Source: Streptosporangium saharense (lineage in GTDB: Bacteria; Actinomycetota; Actinomycetes; Streptosporangiales; Streptosporangiaceae). Taken from it: a stretch of DNA of 64,000 nucleotides. Of the stretch, positions 45,267-55,015 are shown one piece after another (within the stretch, counting starts at the first letter, position 1; every line of letters begins with the position of its first letter). The notes below the pieces were generated by a model that saw only the letters and a list, made by a program, of their open reading frames with translations, had not been told where the DNA came from and did no database searches. The position numbers were made by a program, and so were the translations under genes. Location: contig NZ_JACHJP010000007.1 in NCBI RefSeq assembly GCF_014203715.1, positions 124,001 through 188,000 on the forward strand, read 5' to 3'.

Positions 45267-45955
45267 TGGAAGGAACGATCCTGAACGGCAAGACCTACCC
45301 CCGTGTCCTGACCCTGATCGTCACCGGCTCGACCATCCTCGCCACGCCCGCTGTCGCACTGGCGGACTCCCCCACCCCTCTCCTCGCGCTCGCCGTCGCC
45401 GGATTCACCCTCGCGGGCCCGGCCCCCACCGCGGAGAGCTCCAGGACCCCGCTCACCGCCCCCGTCAGCGAGGCCGCCCCCGCCGGGTTCTCCACGGCGG
45501 CACAGAAGGTCCCCGCCTGGAAGAAGGCGATGAAGTGGGCGATGTCCAAGCGCGGCACGCCGTACGTCTGGGGCGGCACGGGCAGGGGCGGCTTCGACTG
45601 CTCCGGCCTGATGCTCCGCGCGTACGGCGCGGCGGGCATCCGCCTGCCCCGCACGACCACCCAGCAGTACTCCGCGTTCTCCAGGAAGATCTCCTGGAAG
45701 AACCTCAAACCCGGTGACCTGGTCTTCTTCCACAACCTCGGTCACGTCGGCATGATCATCAAGCCCGGCTACATGGTCCACGCCCCGCGCAGCGGCGACG
45801 TGGTCAAGGTGGAGAAGCTGCGGGCCTGGCGCCGCGCCAGCTTCGCGGGAGCCGTACGGCCCGACCCGAAGGGGGTCAAGCTCACCGACGAGCGGGCCGA
45901 GCTGGACACGGCGATCAGGCAGTCGGCCCAGGCGGGTACGGCTCTCGCCACCTGA
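45266..45955 (+). CDS. Secreted NlpC/P60 peptidoglycan hydrolase
   Basis: About 229 residues: a signal peptide (VLTLIVTGSTILATPAVALA), a low-complexity linker, and an NlpC/P60 domain with catalytic Cys112 in GGFDCSGLMLRAYG, His in LGHVGMIIKPG near 163, and VHAPRSGD near 172. Cleaves peptide stems during wall remodelling. Start is uncertain: the ATG at 45266 lacks a ribosome-binding site and overlaps the riboswitch 3' end. A CTG at 45281 lies six bases after GGAAGGA and would give a more usual signal peptide. Confidence 0.88.
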   Translation: MEGTILNGKTYPRVLTLIVTGSTILATPAVALADSPTPLLALAVAGFTLAGPAPTAESSRTPLTAPVSEAAPAGFSTAAQKVPAWKKAMKWAMSKRGTPYVWGGTGRGGFDCSGLMLRAYGAAGIRLPRTTTQQYSAFSRKISWKNLKPGDLVFFHNLGHVGMIIKPGYMVHAPRSGDVVKVEKLRAWRRASFAGAVRPDPKGVKLTDERAELDTAIRQSAQAGTALAT

Positions 45956-46000
45956 CCCGCGCCTTCCCGGTCCCGGGCGCCGCACCGCCCAGGAAAGGGA

Positions 46001-46114
46001 TCAGGAGTGCGGGGGCACTCCGCCGTTGTCGCGGCGGTCCAGCGCGGTCTGCAGGGCCTGGACGGCCTCGTTCTCATCGTCTTCGGGACGGTTCCAGGGA
46101 TACATGTCGTACAT
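46001..46114 (-). CDS. Putative 37-residue small protein
   Basis: ORF too short for most callers: ATG at 46114 to TGA at 46001, starting MYDMYPWNRPEDDENEAV and ending GGVPPHS. Codon third positions are mostly G/C, the sequence is acidic and helix-prone in the middle, and GAGACGAGAAG lies upstream. It is the only plausible gene in the 500-bp gap between NlpC/P60 and serA. Function unknown. Confidence 0.5.
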   Translation of the reverse strand: MYDMYPWNRPEDDENEAVQALQTALDRRDNGGVPPHS

Positions 46115-46403
46115 GACGCTTCTCGTCTCGTTCGTACGGAGCTGACGGGGGCCGGACCCTGGTCACGGATCCTGATCGGGGTCGCGGATCCGGATCACGG
46201 ATCGGCGGGAAAGTGGGGCCGGCGGACGCCATCGCACCGCGGCGAGTTGCCGGCCCGCCCCTGTGTCAGGCCTCGCCGCGGCAGGTAATAAGTACGAGAA
46301 CCTGGCGCATTACCAGCCATAATACCCGGCCTTCCGAAATCCGTCTCGCCCCTCGTACAGGCTTCTCACATGTTGAGACACCGGTTGGGGTGGAAACACG
46401 GAC

Positions 46404-46434
46404 GGCCGCCGCCCCGTGAACCGGGACGGCGGCC
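46404..46434 (-). terminator. Terminator of serA
   Basis: GGCCGCCGTCCCG / CGGGGCGGCGGCC with one mismatch and a five-base loop, about 20 bases after the serA stop. The rest of 46115-46403 shows no gene. Confidence 0.65.
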
Positions 46435-46454
46435 GTGGAAGCCGTGCTGTGCGG

Positions 46455-48044
46455 TCAGTCGGCCAGGTCGACCGAGCGGCCGCTGTCGGCGCCGATCTCG
46501 CCGCCGATCTGGTCGAGCACCTCGACCGGAATGGCCGAGTCGACGGTCAGCGCGATGAGGGCCTTGCCGCCCTTGGCGTCCCTGGCGACCTGCATGGAGG
46601 CGATGTTGATGCCGTGGTCGCCGAGGATGCGGCCGACGATGCCGACGACGCCGGGACGGTCGTCGTAGGTGAAGAACGACAGGTGGTCGGTCGGCTCGAT
46701 CTCCATCTGGTAGCCGTTGACCTCGACGATCTTCGTGATCTGCCGAGGGCCGGAGAGCGTGCCGGAGACCGAGACGGCGCGGCCGTCGGCCAGGACGCCG
46801 CGGACGGTCACCACGTTGCGCCAGTCGGGGCTCTCCGCGCTGGTCACCAGCTCGACGGTGACGCCGCGGTCCTTGGCCAGGAGCGGAGCGTTGACGTAGG
46901 TGACGGAGTCCTCGACCACGTCGGTGAAGACGCCCTTGAGGGCGGCCAGCTCGATCACGCGGACGTCCTGGGAGGCGATCTCGCCACGGACCTCGACGTC
47001 GAGCTTGGTGGCGACCTCACCGGCGAGGGCGGTGAAGACGCGGCCGAGCTTCTCCGCGAGCGGCAGGCCGGGCTTGACGTCCTCGGCGACGGCGCCGCCC
47101 TGGACGTTGACGGCGTCCGGCACGAACTCGCCCGCCAGGGCCAGCTTCACGCTGCGCGCGACCTGGGTGCCGGCCTTCTCCTGGGCCTCGTGGGTCGAGG
47201 CGCCCAGGTGCGGGGTGACGACGACCTGGTCCAGCTCGAACAGCGGGCTGTCGGTGACGGGCTCCTTGGGGAAGACGTCGATGCCCGCGCCCGCGACACG
47301 GCCTTCCTTGATCGCCGAGTAGAGGGCGCCCTCGTCGATGATGCCGCCACGGGCGACGTTGACCAGGCGCACCGACGGCTTGACCTGGTGCAGCTCACGG
47401 TCACCGATGAGCCCGATGGTCTCCTTGGACTTGGGCAGGTGCACGGTGATGAAGTCGGACTCGCGCAGGACCTCCTCAAGGGAGGCGAGCCTGACGCCCA
47501 TCTGCGCGGCGCGGGCGGGCTGCAGGTAGGGGTCGTAGGCGATCAGCTCGACGCCGAACGGCTGCAGGCGCTGCGCGACAAGCTGGCCGATCTTGCCGAG
47601 ACCCAGGATGCCGATGACCTTCTCGTCCAGCTCGACGCCGGTGTACTTCGAGCGCTTCCACTCGCCGCCCTTGAGCGCGGCGTGGGCCTGGGCGACGTTG
47701 CGGGCCGAGGCGAGGATCAGCGCGACGGTGTGCTCGGCGGCGCTGGTGATGTTGGAGGTGGGCGCGTTGACGACCATGACGCCTGCCTTGGTCGCGGCCT
47801 CAACGTCGACGTTGTCGAGTCCGACACCGGCGCGGGCGACGACGCGGAGCTTGGGCGCGGCGGCGATGGCCTCCGCGTCCACCTGGGTGGCGCTGCGCAC
47901 GATGAGCGCGTCCACGTCGGCGAGGGCGGGCAGGAACTGGGCGCGGTCGGCGCCGTCGGTGTGGCGGACTTCGAAGTCGGCTCCCAGGACGGCGAGACCT
48001 GCCTCGGAGAGTTCCTCTGCGACCAGTACGACGGGCTTGTTCAC
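46455..48044 (-). CDS. serA: D-3-phosphoglycerate dehydrogenase
   Basis: A 529-residue long-form (type I) PGDH that starts serine synthesis from 3-phosphoglycerate. RAGVGLDNVDVEAATKAG near residue 70, NAD-binding GILGLGKIGQLVAQRL near 144, and NVARGGIIDEGAL near 227, with catalytic His in VVTPHLGASTHEAQ near 280. An intervening ASB domain (about 315-450) and a C-terminal ACT domain (LSFFTYDDRPGVVGIVGRIL, serine feedback) follow. GTG at 48044 chosen, with AAAGGA upstream; the frame is open further but unconserved. Confidence 0.95.
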   Translation of the reverse strand: MNKPVVLVAEELSEAGLAVLGADFEVRHTDGADRAQFLPALADVDALIVRSATQVDAEAIAAAPKLRVVARAGVGLDNVDVEAATKAGVMVVNAPTSNITSAAEHTVALILASARNVAQAHAALKGGEWKRSKYTGVELDEKVIGILGLGKIGQLVAQRLQPFGVELIAYDPYLQPARAAQMGVRLASLEEVLRESDFITVHLPKSKETIGLIGDRELHQVKPSVRLVNVARGGIIDEGALYSAIKEGRVAGAGIDVFPKEPVTDSPLFELDQVVVTPHLGASTHEAQEKAGTQVARSVKLALAGEFVPDAVNVQGGAVAEDVKPGLPLAEKLGRVFTALAGEVATKLDVEVRGEIASQDVRVIELAALKGVFTDVVEDSVTYVNAPLLAKDRGVTVELVTSAESPDWRNVVTVRGVLADGRAVSVSGTLSGPRQITKIVEVNGYQMEIEPTDHLSFFTYDDRPGVVGIVGRILGDHGINIASMQVARDAKGGKALIALTVDSAIPVEVLDQIGGEIGADSGRSVDLAD

Positions 48045-48105
48045 GGGCTGGATCCTTTGGAGACGTGGAGGCTGCGGACGGACCTCACGTAGTCTATCTG
48101 CGCTT

Positions 48106-48119
48106 GTGAACGCGTTCAC
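48106..48119. promoter_or_regulatory. Perfect 14-bp palindrome in the serA promoter region
   Basis: GTGAACGCGTTCAC, 62 bases upstream of the serA start on its promoter side. A TAGACT hexamer (minus strand, 48091-48096) lies just downstream and could be the -10 box, placing the palindrome over the -35/spacer region, where a dimeric repressor would act. Confidence 0.5.
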
Positions 48120-48252
48120 GAGTGTCCCGGGATCCGAGACGGTTACCCACTCCGTACACCTTCTATGCCTAGAAAATTCATGTTGGTCTTGATCTAGATA
48201 AAACTTCGCGATTACCCTGATAAGCCGTGGTTCACTACCTAAGGTTCCTTGT

Positions 48253-49134
48253 ATGAGCATCGGGAACCCCGCTCTCGGCGACGTACTCGCGCAACACGGC
48301 AGTCCACACCGGCTGCTGGCGGCGCTGGCCGACTTCGGGCTCCTCGTGGCCGTGCGCCCTGATCGCTCGGTCGTGCTCGGCACGACCCAGGCCGGTGAAC
48401 GGGTGCTGCTCGGCTACACCTCGCAGAGCACCTACGCGCGCCACCGCGGCAACCACGCCCTCTCAGCGTGTGACGCCGACACCATCCTCGACATCCAGCG
48501 GGTCACCGGCGTTCGCGAGATCGTGATCGACGCCGCGGGCCCGGCGGCCGCGGCCGTACCGATCGAGGATCTCCAGCGCCATCTGCTCTCCACCCGCACC
48601 GGGCCGACGCCCGCGCTGTCGAGCACGGCCCCGACGGCGTACGCGACCGGGGCGATGGCCACGGTCTCCCGCGCCTCGGCGCCCCCGGTGGCTCCCGCGG
48701 CAGGCCAGCGCACCGGCCCCACCCCCGTGCCGGCCGCGCCCGCCGCCCAGCCGTGGATCCCCGCGCCCCGGCCCCACCTTTCCGGGCCGATGCAGATGGT
48801 CGATCCGGGCTACGGGCGCTGCACGCACCCGATCCTGCCCGCGCTGCGGTTCGCGATCTCCTACGTGCTCGCCGACTACCCGCTCGTCCACCACGTGTGG
48901 ATCTCCGAGGCCAAGACCTCCTCGGGGGCGCCCGGCATCATGCTGCACGTCAAGGTGCACATGTCGGCGGCCGAGGACGTGGTCAGGGACATCCACCGGG
49001 GGGTGCGCGCCCGGCTGCCGCAGCTCGCCGCCAGCGAGGCGCCGATCCTGATGGCCAGGGTCGCCGACGCGCGCAGCGAGCAGCGGATGATCGAGATCGG
49101 CGCCCACGTGGTCTGCGCCAACACCCCCGGCTGA
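48253..49134 (+). CDS. SseB-like protein of unknown function
   Basis: A 293-residue soluble protein. The N-terminal ~115 residues (PHRLLAALADFGLLVAVRPD) and the C-terminal ~105 residues (LPALRFAISYVLADYPLVHH) look like the two halves of SseB-family proteins, joined by a Pro/Ala/Thr-rich linker. The assignment is tentative. ATG with TAAGGT seven bases upstream (leaderless geometry). Convergent with the ABC permease. Confidence 0.65.
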   Translation: MSIGNPALGDVLAQHGSPHRLLAALADFGLLVAVRPDRSVVLGTTQAGERVLLGYTSQSTYARHRGNHALSACDADTILDIQRVTGVREIVIDAAGPAAAAVPIEDLQRHLLSTRTGPTPALSSTAPTAYATGAMATVSRASAPPVAPAAGQRTGPTPVPAAPAAQPWIPAPRPHLSGPMQMVDPGYGRCTHPILPALRFAISYVLADYPLVHHVWISEAKTSSGAPGIMLHVKVHMSAAEDVVRDIHRGVRARLPQLAASEAPILMARVADARSEQRMIEIGAHVVCANTPG

Positions 49135-49145
49135 CGACGGCGTTC

Positions 49146-49171
49146 GGCGGCCCGTCACCGGACGGGCCGCC
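49146..49171. terminator. Bidirectional terminator between SseB-like and ABC permease genes
   Basis: Perfect 11-bp inverted repeat GGCGGCCCGTC / GACGGGCCGCC with ACCG loop between converging genes. Confidence 0.7.
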
Positions 49172-49177
49172 AAGCAC

Positions 49178-51796
49178 CTAGCCCAGCCTGCGGGTCATCG
49201 TGACCCTGGTCCTGGCGAAGACCAGGGCGATCAGCCCGGCCAGCAGCGGCAGCCCGACGCCGACGGCGACGAGGGTGAGCCACGGGACGCTGAAGACCAT
49301 CCCCGGTGCCGGATAGGCGACCCCGTTGAACCCGGCCTCCGGGTGAGCGTCGCGCTGCAGGGCCGTCTGGCTCGACATGGCGAACCCGGGCAGCAGGCCG
49401 ATCAGCAGGCCGAGGGGCACCCCGAGGCCCGCGACGAACACCGCCTGCCCCGCCGCCACCGTCCTGCGGGTGCGGGGTCTGGCCCCGACCGCGGAGAGCG
49501 TGTCCAGGTCGGGCCTGGCGTCCGCGGCGGCGAGACCCGCGGCGGCGAGCGTGCCGCCGAGCACCACGAGCGAGGCCAGCGCCCCCATGACCCACAGGGT
49601 GAAATCGAACCTGTCGGACTCGACGTTCTCCGTGTCCTCAACCCCGGCATCGGGGGCGAGCGCACGCACCGACTCCCTGAGCCGCCGCGCCCGCTCCGGG
49701 TCGAGGCGGGCGCCGTCCTGACGGATGACGAACCCGCTGGGACCGGGGACGTAGCCCGCCCCGGTCACCGCCGCCACCGGCGCGACCCCGAGCACGGGGG
49801 CGGGCCCCTGGACGGTGATCCCGACCGCGGGCATGGTGACCGTGGGGTCCTCGTCGCCCCCTGCTCCGAAAGCCGTGACGTTCAGCCGGACCTCGCCGTT
49901 CCCGACCGCGCCCGGATCGAAGATCACCGCCTTGCCCTCGGCCAGCGCCGCCTCCGCCACCCGGTCGGTACGGCCCAGCAGAAGGCGCAGCAGGTCGGGG
50001 CCGCCGACGGGCAGGGCACGCAGCGGCCCCGACCGCAGGAAGCAGTTCTTACAGAGACGACGCTCCATGCCGAAGTCCAGCGCCCTGCCCTCGCCGTCGA
50101 GGGCCTGGTAGGTCTCGATCGGCGTCGTCCCCGGGAACGCCTCGGTGAGGAGCGACCTGATCCTGTCCCAGGTCTCCTTGGGGACCTCGTCCCCCCAGAC
50201 CATCGTCGTGCCCTGCGGGTAGTAGGGCCAGGGCCCCCGCGCCGCCGTCGCGGCCGAGCTGGTGACGCCGACGGCGACCGTGCCGAACACCGCGGCCGCG
50301 GCCAGCACCGCGACGACGGCGGGAGCCGTACGACCCCGGTTGCGGGAGGCGTCCCTGGCGGCCAGCCGCAGGGGCAGCGGGAGCCCTCCGGCCAGTCCAC
50401 CGATCCGCCTGACCAGCCAGGGCGTCACCATGACCAGGCCGAGCAGCCCCAGCGTCCCACCGAGATAGATCGGCGCCTCGATGCTCACGGTCCCGTAGAG
50501 CATCGTCGCCGTCCCCGCCACGAGCAGGAGCAGGCCCGCCAGCGGACGGCCCGCCCGGTCACGCGCCGTGGGACGCCTGCCCGCGAGCACCGTGGCCGCG
50601 TCCGTCCTGGCCGCCTGCACGGCGGGCACCACGGCCGCCACGACCCCGCTGACCAGGCCGAGCGCGGCGACCAGCGCGATCTGCCCGACGGGCACCTCGA
50701 AGGGCCCCAGCTCACCGTCCGGCCAGATCCCGATGACGGCCGCGGCCACCCTGGCGACGCCTACCCCGAGGACCGAACCGAGGACGGCGGCGACCAGCCC
50801 CAGGGTCAGCCCGTCGGCCAGCACGACCAGCTTGAGGTGGCGGGCGGAGGCGCCCTGCGCGGACAGGAGCGCGAGCTCCCTACGGCGGCGACGGATGCCG
50901 ACGGCGAAGGCGGGGCCCGCGAGCAGCACGACCTCGATCACGGCAAGCGCGATCCCCGAGACGGCCGCGACCATTCCCGAGACGGTCCAGGCCGATCTCA
51001 TGTGGTCGTCGAGGGCCTGCCCCGGGCCGTCCCCCACCGGCGGCGGGTCGGCGAGCACCGCGGGGGACGTCACGGCGAGCCCGGCCTGGTTGAGGCGGAG
51101 CGTCTCCGTCCAGGTGGGCGGGGACGGCAGGTCGGCCAGCCAGGTGTCCCACGTGTGGGAGTCGCCGGACGGGGCGGGGAACAGCGAGCCGGGCGGCCCG
51201 ATGAGCGAGCCGCCGTACTCGGTCTGCTGGTCCACCACCCTGCCCACCACGTGTTTCGGCACGCCGCGGCGGGTGTAGCGGATCGTCGTCCCGACGGAGA
51301 CCTTCCTGGAGGCGGTGACCACGACCTCGTCGGCGCTCTGCGGGTAGCGCCCCTGCAGCAGGGGGAACATGCCCTTCGTCATCGGATCCCGCAGGTCCAG
51401 CTCGACGACGTTGATGCCGGTGTACCGACCGCCCGCCGAGTAGTCGTCGGAGGTCGAGCGGAACGGGATGACCCGCGCCCCCTGACCGAGCAGGGCCTGG
51501 ATCCGCTCCCGGGACCTCGGTTCGAGCGGCTTGTCACTGCGTGGTTCCCAGTTCCCGCCGGTCACATCCTGCCTGATCGGCACGCTTTCCCTCGTGTCGG
51601 CCACCCTGGCGTCGGCCGCGCCCAGGCGCATGGGCACCCGCTCCTCGAACGTCAGGTCGCGGGTGGCGAAGTGGGTGAGGGCGGCGGTGACGGCCAGGAC
51701 CGGCAGGCCGATCATGACCACGATGAGCGCGCTGCGCGCCTTGGCGCGCCACATGTCCCTGCGGGAGATCCGCAGCGCGGCGAGCAGGGCGCTCAT
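49178..51796 (-). CDS. ABC transporter permease, FtsX/MacB type
   Basis: An 872-residue permease with an N-terminal TM helix ([19 protein letters not shown]), a large extracellular domain and two FtsX-like TM bundles (about residues 275-480 and 750-870). This is the duplicated FtsX arrangement of actinobacterial MacB/LolCE-like exporters. Its start overlaps the ATPase stop by four bases. Substrate unknown; antimicrobial peptides or lipoproteins are typical. Operon order is padR-ATPase-permease. Confidence 0.88.
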   Translation of the reverse strand: MSALLAALRISRRDMWRAKARSALIVVMIGLPVLAVTAALTHFATRDLTFEERVPMRLGAADARVADTRESVPIRQDVTGGNWEPRSDKPLEPRSRERIQALLGQGARVIPFRSTSDDYSAGGRYTGINVVELDLRDPMTKGMFPLLQGRYPQSADEVVVTASRKVSVGTTIRYTRRGVPKHVVGRVVDQQTEYGGSLIGPPGSLFPAPSGDSHTWDTWLADLPSPPTWTETLRLNQAGLAVTSPAVLADPPPVGDGPGQALDDHMRSAWTVSGMVAAVSGIALAVIEVVLLAGPAFAVGIRRRRRELALLSAQGASARHLKLVVLADGLTLGLVAAVLGSVLGVGVARVAAAVIGIWPDGELGPFEVPVGQIALVAALGLVSGVVAAVVPAVQAARTDAATVLAGRRPTARDRAGRPLAGLLLLVAGTATMLYGTVSIEAPIYLGGTLGLLGLVMVTPWLVRRIGGLAGGLPLPLRLAARDASRNRGRTAPAVVAVLAAAAVFGTVAVGVTSSAATAARGPWPYYPQGTTMVWGDEVPKETWDRIRSLLTEAFPGTTPIETYQALDGEGRALDFGMERRLCKNCFLRSGPLRALPVGGPDLLRLLLGRTDRVAEAALAEGKAVIFDPGAVGNGEVRLNVTAFGAGGDEDPTVTMPAVGITVQGPAPVLGVAPVAAVTGAGYVPGPSGFVIRQDGARLDPERARRLRESVRALAPDAGVEDTENVESDRFDFTLWVMGALASLVVLGGTLAAAGLAAADARPDLDTLSAVGARPRTRRTVAAGQAVFVAGLGVPLGLLIGLLPGFAMSSQTALQRDAHPEAGFNGVAYPAPGMVFSVPWLTLVAVGVGLPLLAGLIALVFARTRVTMTRRLG

Positions 51797-52500
51797 CGGG
51801 CGCTCTCCAGGGGAGCGGAGGTCGCGTCGGCGATCTCCCCGTCCCGCAGGAAGACCACCCGGTCGGCCCAGGCGGCGTAGCGGGGTTCGTGGGTGACGAG
51901 GAGGACCGCCGCTCCCGCGTCGCAGCGGGTGCGCAGGAGCTGGAGGACCTCGTCGCCGGTCGGGGTGTCGAGGGCGCCGGTCGGCTCGTCGGCCAGGATC
52001 AGCCGCCGCTGCCCGACCAGCGCGCGGGCGATGGCGACCCGCTGACGCTGGCCGCCGGAGATCTCGTCGGGGAAGCGGTCCGCGACGTCGGCGAGGCCGA
52101 CCTCGGCCAGCACCGTCCTCGCCTCTCCCCGGGCCTGGCCCGCCCTGACGCCGTCCAGCTCGCGCGGGAGCATGACGTTCTCCACGGCGGTCAGCGAGGG
52201 GATCAGGTTCAGATCCTGGAAGACGTAGCCGACGTGACGGCGGCGCAGCCCGGCGAGGTCCCCCGCCCGCATGCCCGTCAGCGACGTGCCCTCGACGGCC
52301 ACCTCGCCCGAGGTCGGGGTGTCCAGGCCGCCCGCGAGATTGAGCAGCGTCGACTTGCCCGAGCCGGAGGGGCCCATCACCGCGATCAGCTCCCCCGCTG
52401 TGACGTCCAGGCTCACCCCTCGCAACGCCCGTACGGCCTGCGGCCCGTCGCCGTGGACGCGGGTCACGTCCGCGAGCCGTAGGACCGGTTCTGAGCTCAT
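51793..52500 (-). CDS. ABC transporter ATP-binding protein, LolD/MacB type
   Basis: A 235-residue ATPase: Walker [11 protein letters not shown] near residue 42, Q-loop [19 protein letters not shown], signature [15 protein letters not shown] near 147, Walker [14 protein letters not shown] near 166, and switch His in [10 protein letters not shown] near 202. ATG at 52500 overlaps the padR stop by four bases. Partner of the FtsX-type permease. Confidence 0.93.
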   Translation of the reverse strand: MSSEPVLRLADVTRVHGDGPQAVRALRGVSLDVTAGELIAVMGPSGSGKSTLLNLAGGLDTPTSGEVAVEGTSLTGMRAGDLAGLRRRHVGYVFQDLNLIPSLTAVENVMLPRELDGVRAGQARGEARTVLAEVGLADVADRFPDEISGGQRQRVAIARALVGQRRLILADEPTGALDTPTGDEVLQLLRTRCDAGAAVLLVTHEPRYAAWADRVVFLRDGEIADATSAPLESAR

Positions 52501-53033
52501 GGTTGTCTCTCCTGCGTCTGATGCGTCTGGGACGAGGCCGCGAGCACGGCCTCGCAGTGGTCGAGCCAGCGCTGTTCGGCCTCGGACTGGAAGATCATGG
52601 AGTCGATGACCAGCCGTTGCGCTGGACTCTCCGCGTTCGCCCGTTTCGCACGGGTAAGTCCTTGCAGCGTGCGCATGGTCGCCACGCGCTGGGCCTGGAT
52701 GACGGGCCGTACGTCGGTGCCCGCGGCGACCGCCATGGCGAGCTTGATGACAAGCTCGTCCCGAGGCCGGTCCGACTGGGCGACGGGGGTGCTGAACCAT
52801 CGCTCCATCTCGGCCAGACCGGCCTCGGTGATCGTGTAGACGACCCGCCCCTGCTCGTCCTGCTCGCCCGGCGCGACCAGACCGTCGCGCCCAAGGCGGG
52901 AGAGCGTCGTGTAGACCTGGCCGATATTGAGGGGCCAGGTCGCCCCCGTCGACGCCTCGAACTCGGCCCGCAACTGGTAGCCGTAGCGGGGTCCCCGGCT
53001 CAGGAGAGCGAGGAGTCCTTGCTTGATCGCCAT
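52497..53033 (-). CDS. PadR-family regulator of the ABC exporter operon
   Basis: A 178-residue PadR protein: [22 protein letters not shown] at residues 4-25 and [17 protein letters not shown] near 38-54, with a helical Vir-C-terminal-like domain. It is the first gene of padR-ATPase-permease, with ATGA overlap to the ATPase. ATG at 53033 is chosen on homology. An extended palindrome immediately upstream is its likely autoregulatory operator. Confidence 0.9.
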   Translation of the reverse strand: MAIKQGLLALLSRGPRYGYQLRAEFEASTGATWPLNIGQVYTTLSRLGRDGLVAPGEQDEQGRVVYTITEAGLAEMERWFSTPVAQSDRPRDELVIKLAMAVAAGTDVRPVIQAQRVATMRTLQGLTRAKRANAESPAQRLVIDSMIFQSEAEQRWLDHCEAVLAASSQTHQTQERQP

Positions 53034-53035
53034 GA

Positions 53036-53059
53036 ATACTGAGTATGCATACCCGGTAT
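53036..53059. promoter_or_regulatory. Extended palindrome upstream of padR (likely operator)
   Basis: ATAC-N3-GTATGCATAC-N3-GTAT, symmetric over 24 bp and centred at 53047/53048, two bases from the padR start. Two nested ATAC/GTAT half-site pairs suit the ATAC-type recognition of PadR proteins; it would block padR-ABC transcription. Confidence 0.65.
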
Positions 53060-53121
53060 GGCTGTCGCAAGAGATCCGCATATTCTGGACAGGTTCCACC
53101 GCTGGGGCGGATACTCGGGGG

Positions 53122-53667
53122 ATGAGCTCGACGCATCCCCCGGCCCGCGCCTCCGACGGGGACCGCGATCGTGCGATCAACGAGCTTCGTGACCGCGCCG
53201 TCGAGGGTCACCTCTCGCACGACACGTTCCTCGGCCGGGTGGACATGGCCCTGCGCGCCCAGAGTCAGGGCGAGCTCGAGAACCTGGTCGCTGATCTGCC
53301 GCAACGCGGCCGCTTCCGTCGGATGGTCACCGAGATCGTCTCCTCCGCCTCCGACTTCACCAAACGCGTGGAGTCGGCCTGGCGGCGCCCGAGGCTGCCC
53401 AGGCTCGCGCTGCCCGGGGACAACCGCACCCGCTACGTGGTCGGCCGGGGCTCGGCCTGCGACCTGGTCCTGGCCGACCTGACCGTCTCCCGGGTCCACG
53501 CCGAGCTGCGCCGTGACGCGGAGGGCTGGATCGTCGTCGATCTCGGCTCGCTCAACGGCACCCGGCTCAACGACTGGCGGCTGGTCGGCCCCGCGAAGGT
53601 CCGTCCCGGGGACGTCGTGTCCTTCGGCGACTGCGTCTTCCTGGTGATCACTCCCCAGTTGGGCTGA
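53122..53667 (+). CDS. DUF1707 + FHA domain protein
   Basis: A 181-residue protein. N-terminal DUF1707 (ASDGDRDRAINELRDRAVEGHLS, about residues 10-60) and C-terminal FHA phosphothreonine-binding domain (YVVGRGSACDLVLADLTVSRVHAEL near 96-120, LGSLNGTRLND near 137-147) with the conserved Arg, Ser, Arg-His and Asn. No TM segment. Probably reads Ser/Thr kinase output. ATG with GATACT six bases upstream (leaderless). Divergent from padR; 3' end overlaps the convergent transporter by 20 bases. Confidence 0.9.
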   Translation: MSSTHPPARASDGDRDRAINELRDRAVEGHLSHDTFLGRVDMALRAQSQGELENLVADLPQRGRFRRMVTEIVSSASDFTKRVESAWRRPRLPRLALPGDNRTRYVVGRGSACDLVLADLTVSRVHAELRRDAEGWIVVDLGSLNGTRLNDWRLVGPAKVRPGDVVSFGDCVFLVITPQLG

Positions 53668-55015
53668 CCCTCTTCGCCGCGAGCGCCTGCGCGGTCAGGG
53701 GGTAGCGCCGGGCCAGCAGCAGGCTGATCCCGGCGAACACGGCGGGCAGCAGGGTCCCGCCGTACAGCGTGGCCGCCATCGCGGTCTCCGGCTGCGCGAC
53801 CGGGTTCGTCCCGCCCGACTCGACGAAGCCCGCGGCGCCGAGCAGCCAGCCGAGCACGAGCGCGCCGAGCGCGAAGACCACGGTCTCGCACGCCGCCCAG
53901 AGCCCGGTGAAAGAACCGGCGCGCCGCCCACCGGTCACCAGCGTGTCGTGGGCCACGACGTCGGCCAGCATCGACACCTGCAGCAGTTGCAGCCCGGCGT
54001 AGCCGACACCGACGACGAGCAGGCACAGATGCGCGTACACGGGTCCCAGGCTTCCCGAGAGAGCCGTTCCCGCCGCGCCCGCCGCGAACAACGCCGAGCC
54101 CAGGGCCATCGCGCCCCGTTTGTCGTAGCGCCTGGACAACCGCACCCACAGCGGCATCGTGACCAGCAGCGGCCCGACGACGCACATGAAGAGCGTGGTG
54201 ACGGCCCCCGGGTCGCCCAGGATGTAGGTGGCGAAGTACGGCGCGCCCGCGAGCAGCACCCCGGCGGCGAACATCTGCGCGCAGCCGAGTGCGAGCAGCG
54301 GCATGAACGCCCCGCTCGACCGGGCCTCGGCGAACTGCGCCCTGATCGAGGGACCCGCCCCACGCGCCTCGGTGACCTCGGGGCCGGGGACGCGGGCCGT
54401 ACCGAAGAAGGAGGCGAGCATGGAGACCAGCAGCACGCCCGCGACGAGCAGGCCCATCAGCCGGTAACCGGCGACCTCGCCGCCCGCGATGGCCGGGGCG
54501 AAGGAGCCCGACAGCAGGATCGCGCCCCCGACGAAGACCATCTTCCACTGCAGCAGCGCCGAACGCTCGTGGTAGTCGTCGGTCATCTCCGCGGCCATCG
54601 CCTTGTAGGGCACCTCGTAGAAGGCGTAGGCGGTCGCGGTCGCCAGGTAGCAGACCGCGACGTACAGCGCGGCGGGCAGGCCGGTGAGCGGCGGCCCGGC
54701 GAAGGTCAGCGCGAAGGCCACGGGCAGGGTCAGCGTGCCGACCAGCATCCAGGGGCGCCGCGCGCCGAGCCTGGAGACCGTGTGGTCGGAGCACCGCCCG
54801 ACCCAGGGGGCCAGGACCAGGTCCAGCACCTTGGGCAGGAAGACCACGAGCCCGGCGGCCCACGCGGGAACGGCCAGCACGTTCGTCATGTAGAACAGCA
54901 GCAGCAGGCCGGGGACCGTGGAGAACGTCCCGGTGCAGACCGATCCGACGCCGTAGCCGACACGCACCGCCCGGGGGACGGCCAGGGGTGCGGGGACGGG
55001 CGCCGGCGTGACCAT
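53648..55015 (-). CDS. GPH-family (MelB-like) MFS symporter
   Basis: A 455-residue, 12-TM transporter of the glycoside-pentoside-hexuronide family. GYGVGSVCTGTFSTVPGLLLLFYMTN-type TM1, DLVLAPWVGRCSDHTVSRLGARRPWML region (MelB DxxxxGxxxD with GRRRPW-like loop) near 60, and YEVPYKAMAAEM near 120. The substrate could be a sugar or another metabolite, since actinobacterial members are diverse. No glycosidase is adjacent. Start at 55015 chosen; the frame is open upstream. Confidence 0.82.
   Translation of the reverse strand: MVTPAPVPAPLAVPRAVRVGYGVGSVCTGTFSTVPGLLLLFYMTNVLAVPAWAAGLVVFLPKVLDLVLAPWVGRCSDHTVSRLGARRPWMLVGTLTLPVAFALTFAGPPLTGLPAALYVAVCYLATATAYAFYEVPYKAMAAEMTDDYHERSALLQWKMVFVGGAILLSGSFAPAIAGGEVAGYRLMGLLVAGVLLVSMLASFFGTARVPGPEVTEARGAGPSIRAQFAEARSSGAFMPLLALGCAQMFAAGVLLAGAPYFATYILGDPGAVTTLFMCVVGPLLVTMPLWVRLSRRYDKRGAMALGSALFAAGAAGTALSGSLGPVYAHLCLLVVGVGYAGLQLLQVSMLADVVAHDTLVTGGRRAGSFTGLWAACETVVFALGALVLGWLLGAAGFVESGGTNPVAQPETAMAATLYGGTLLPAVFAGISLLLARRYPLTAQALAAKRVSPTGE

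Noticed and set aside
46416..48092. 558-residue plus-strand ORF over serA
   Set aside because: Mirror frame of serA with Val/Asp/Gly/Leu periodicity and no domain.
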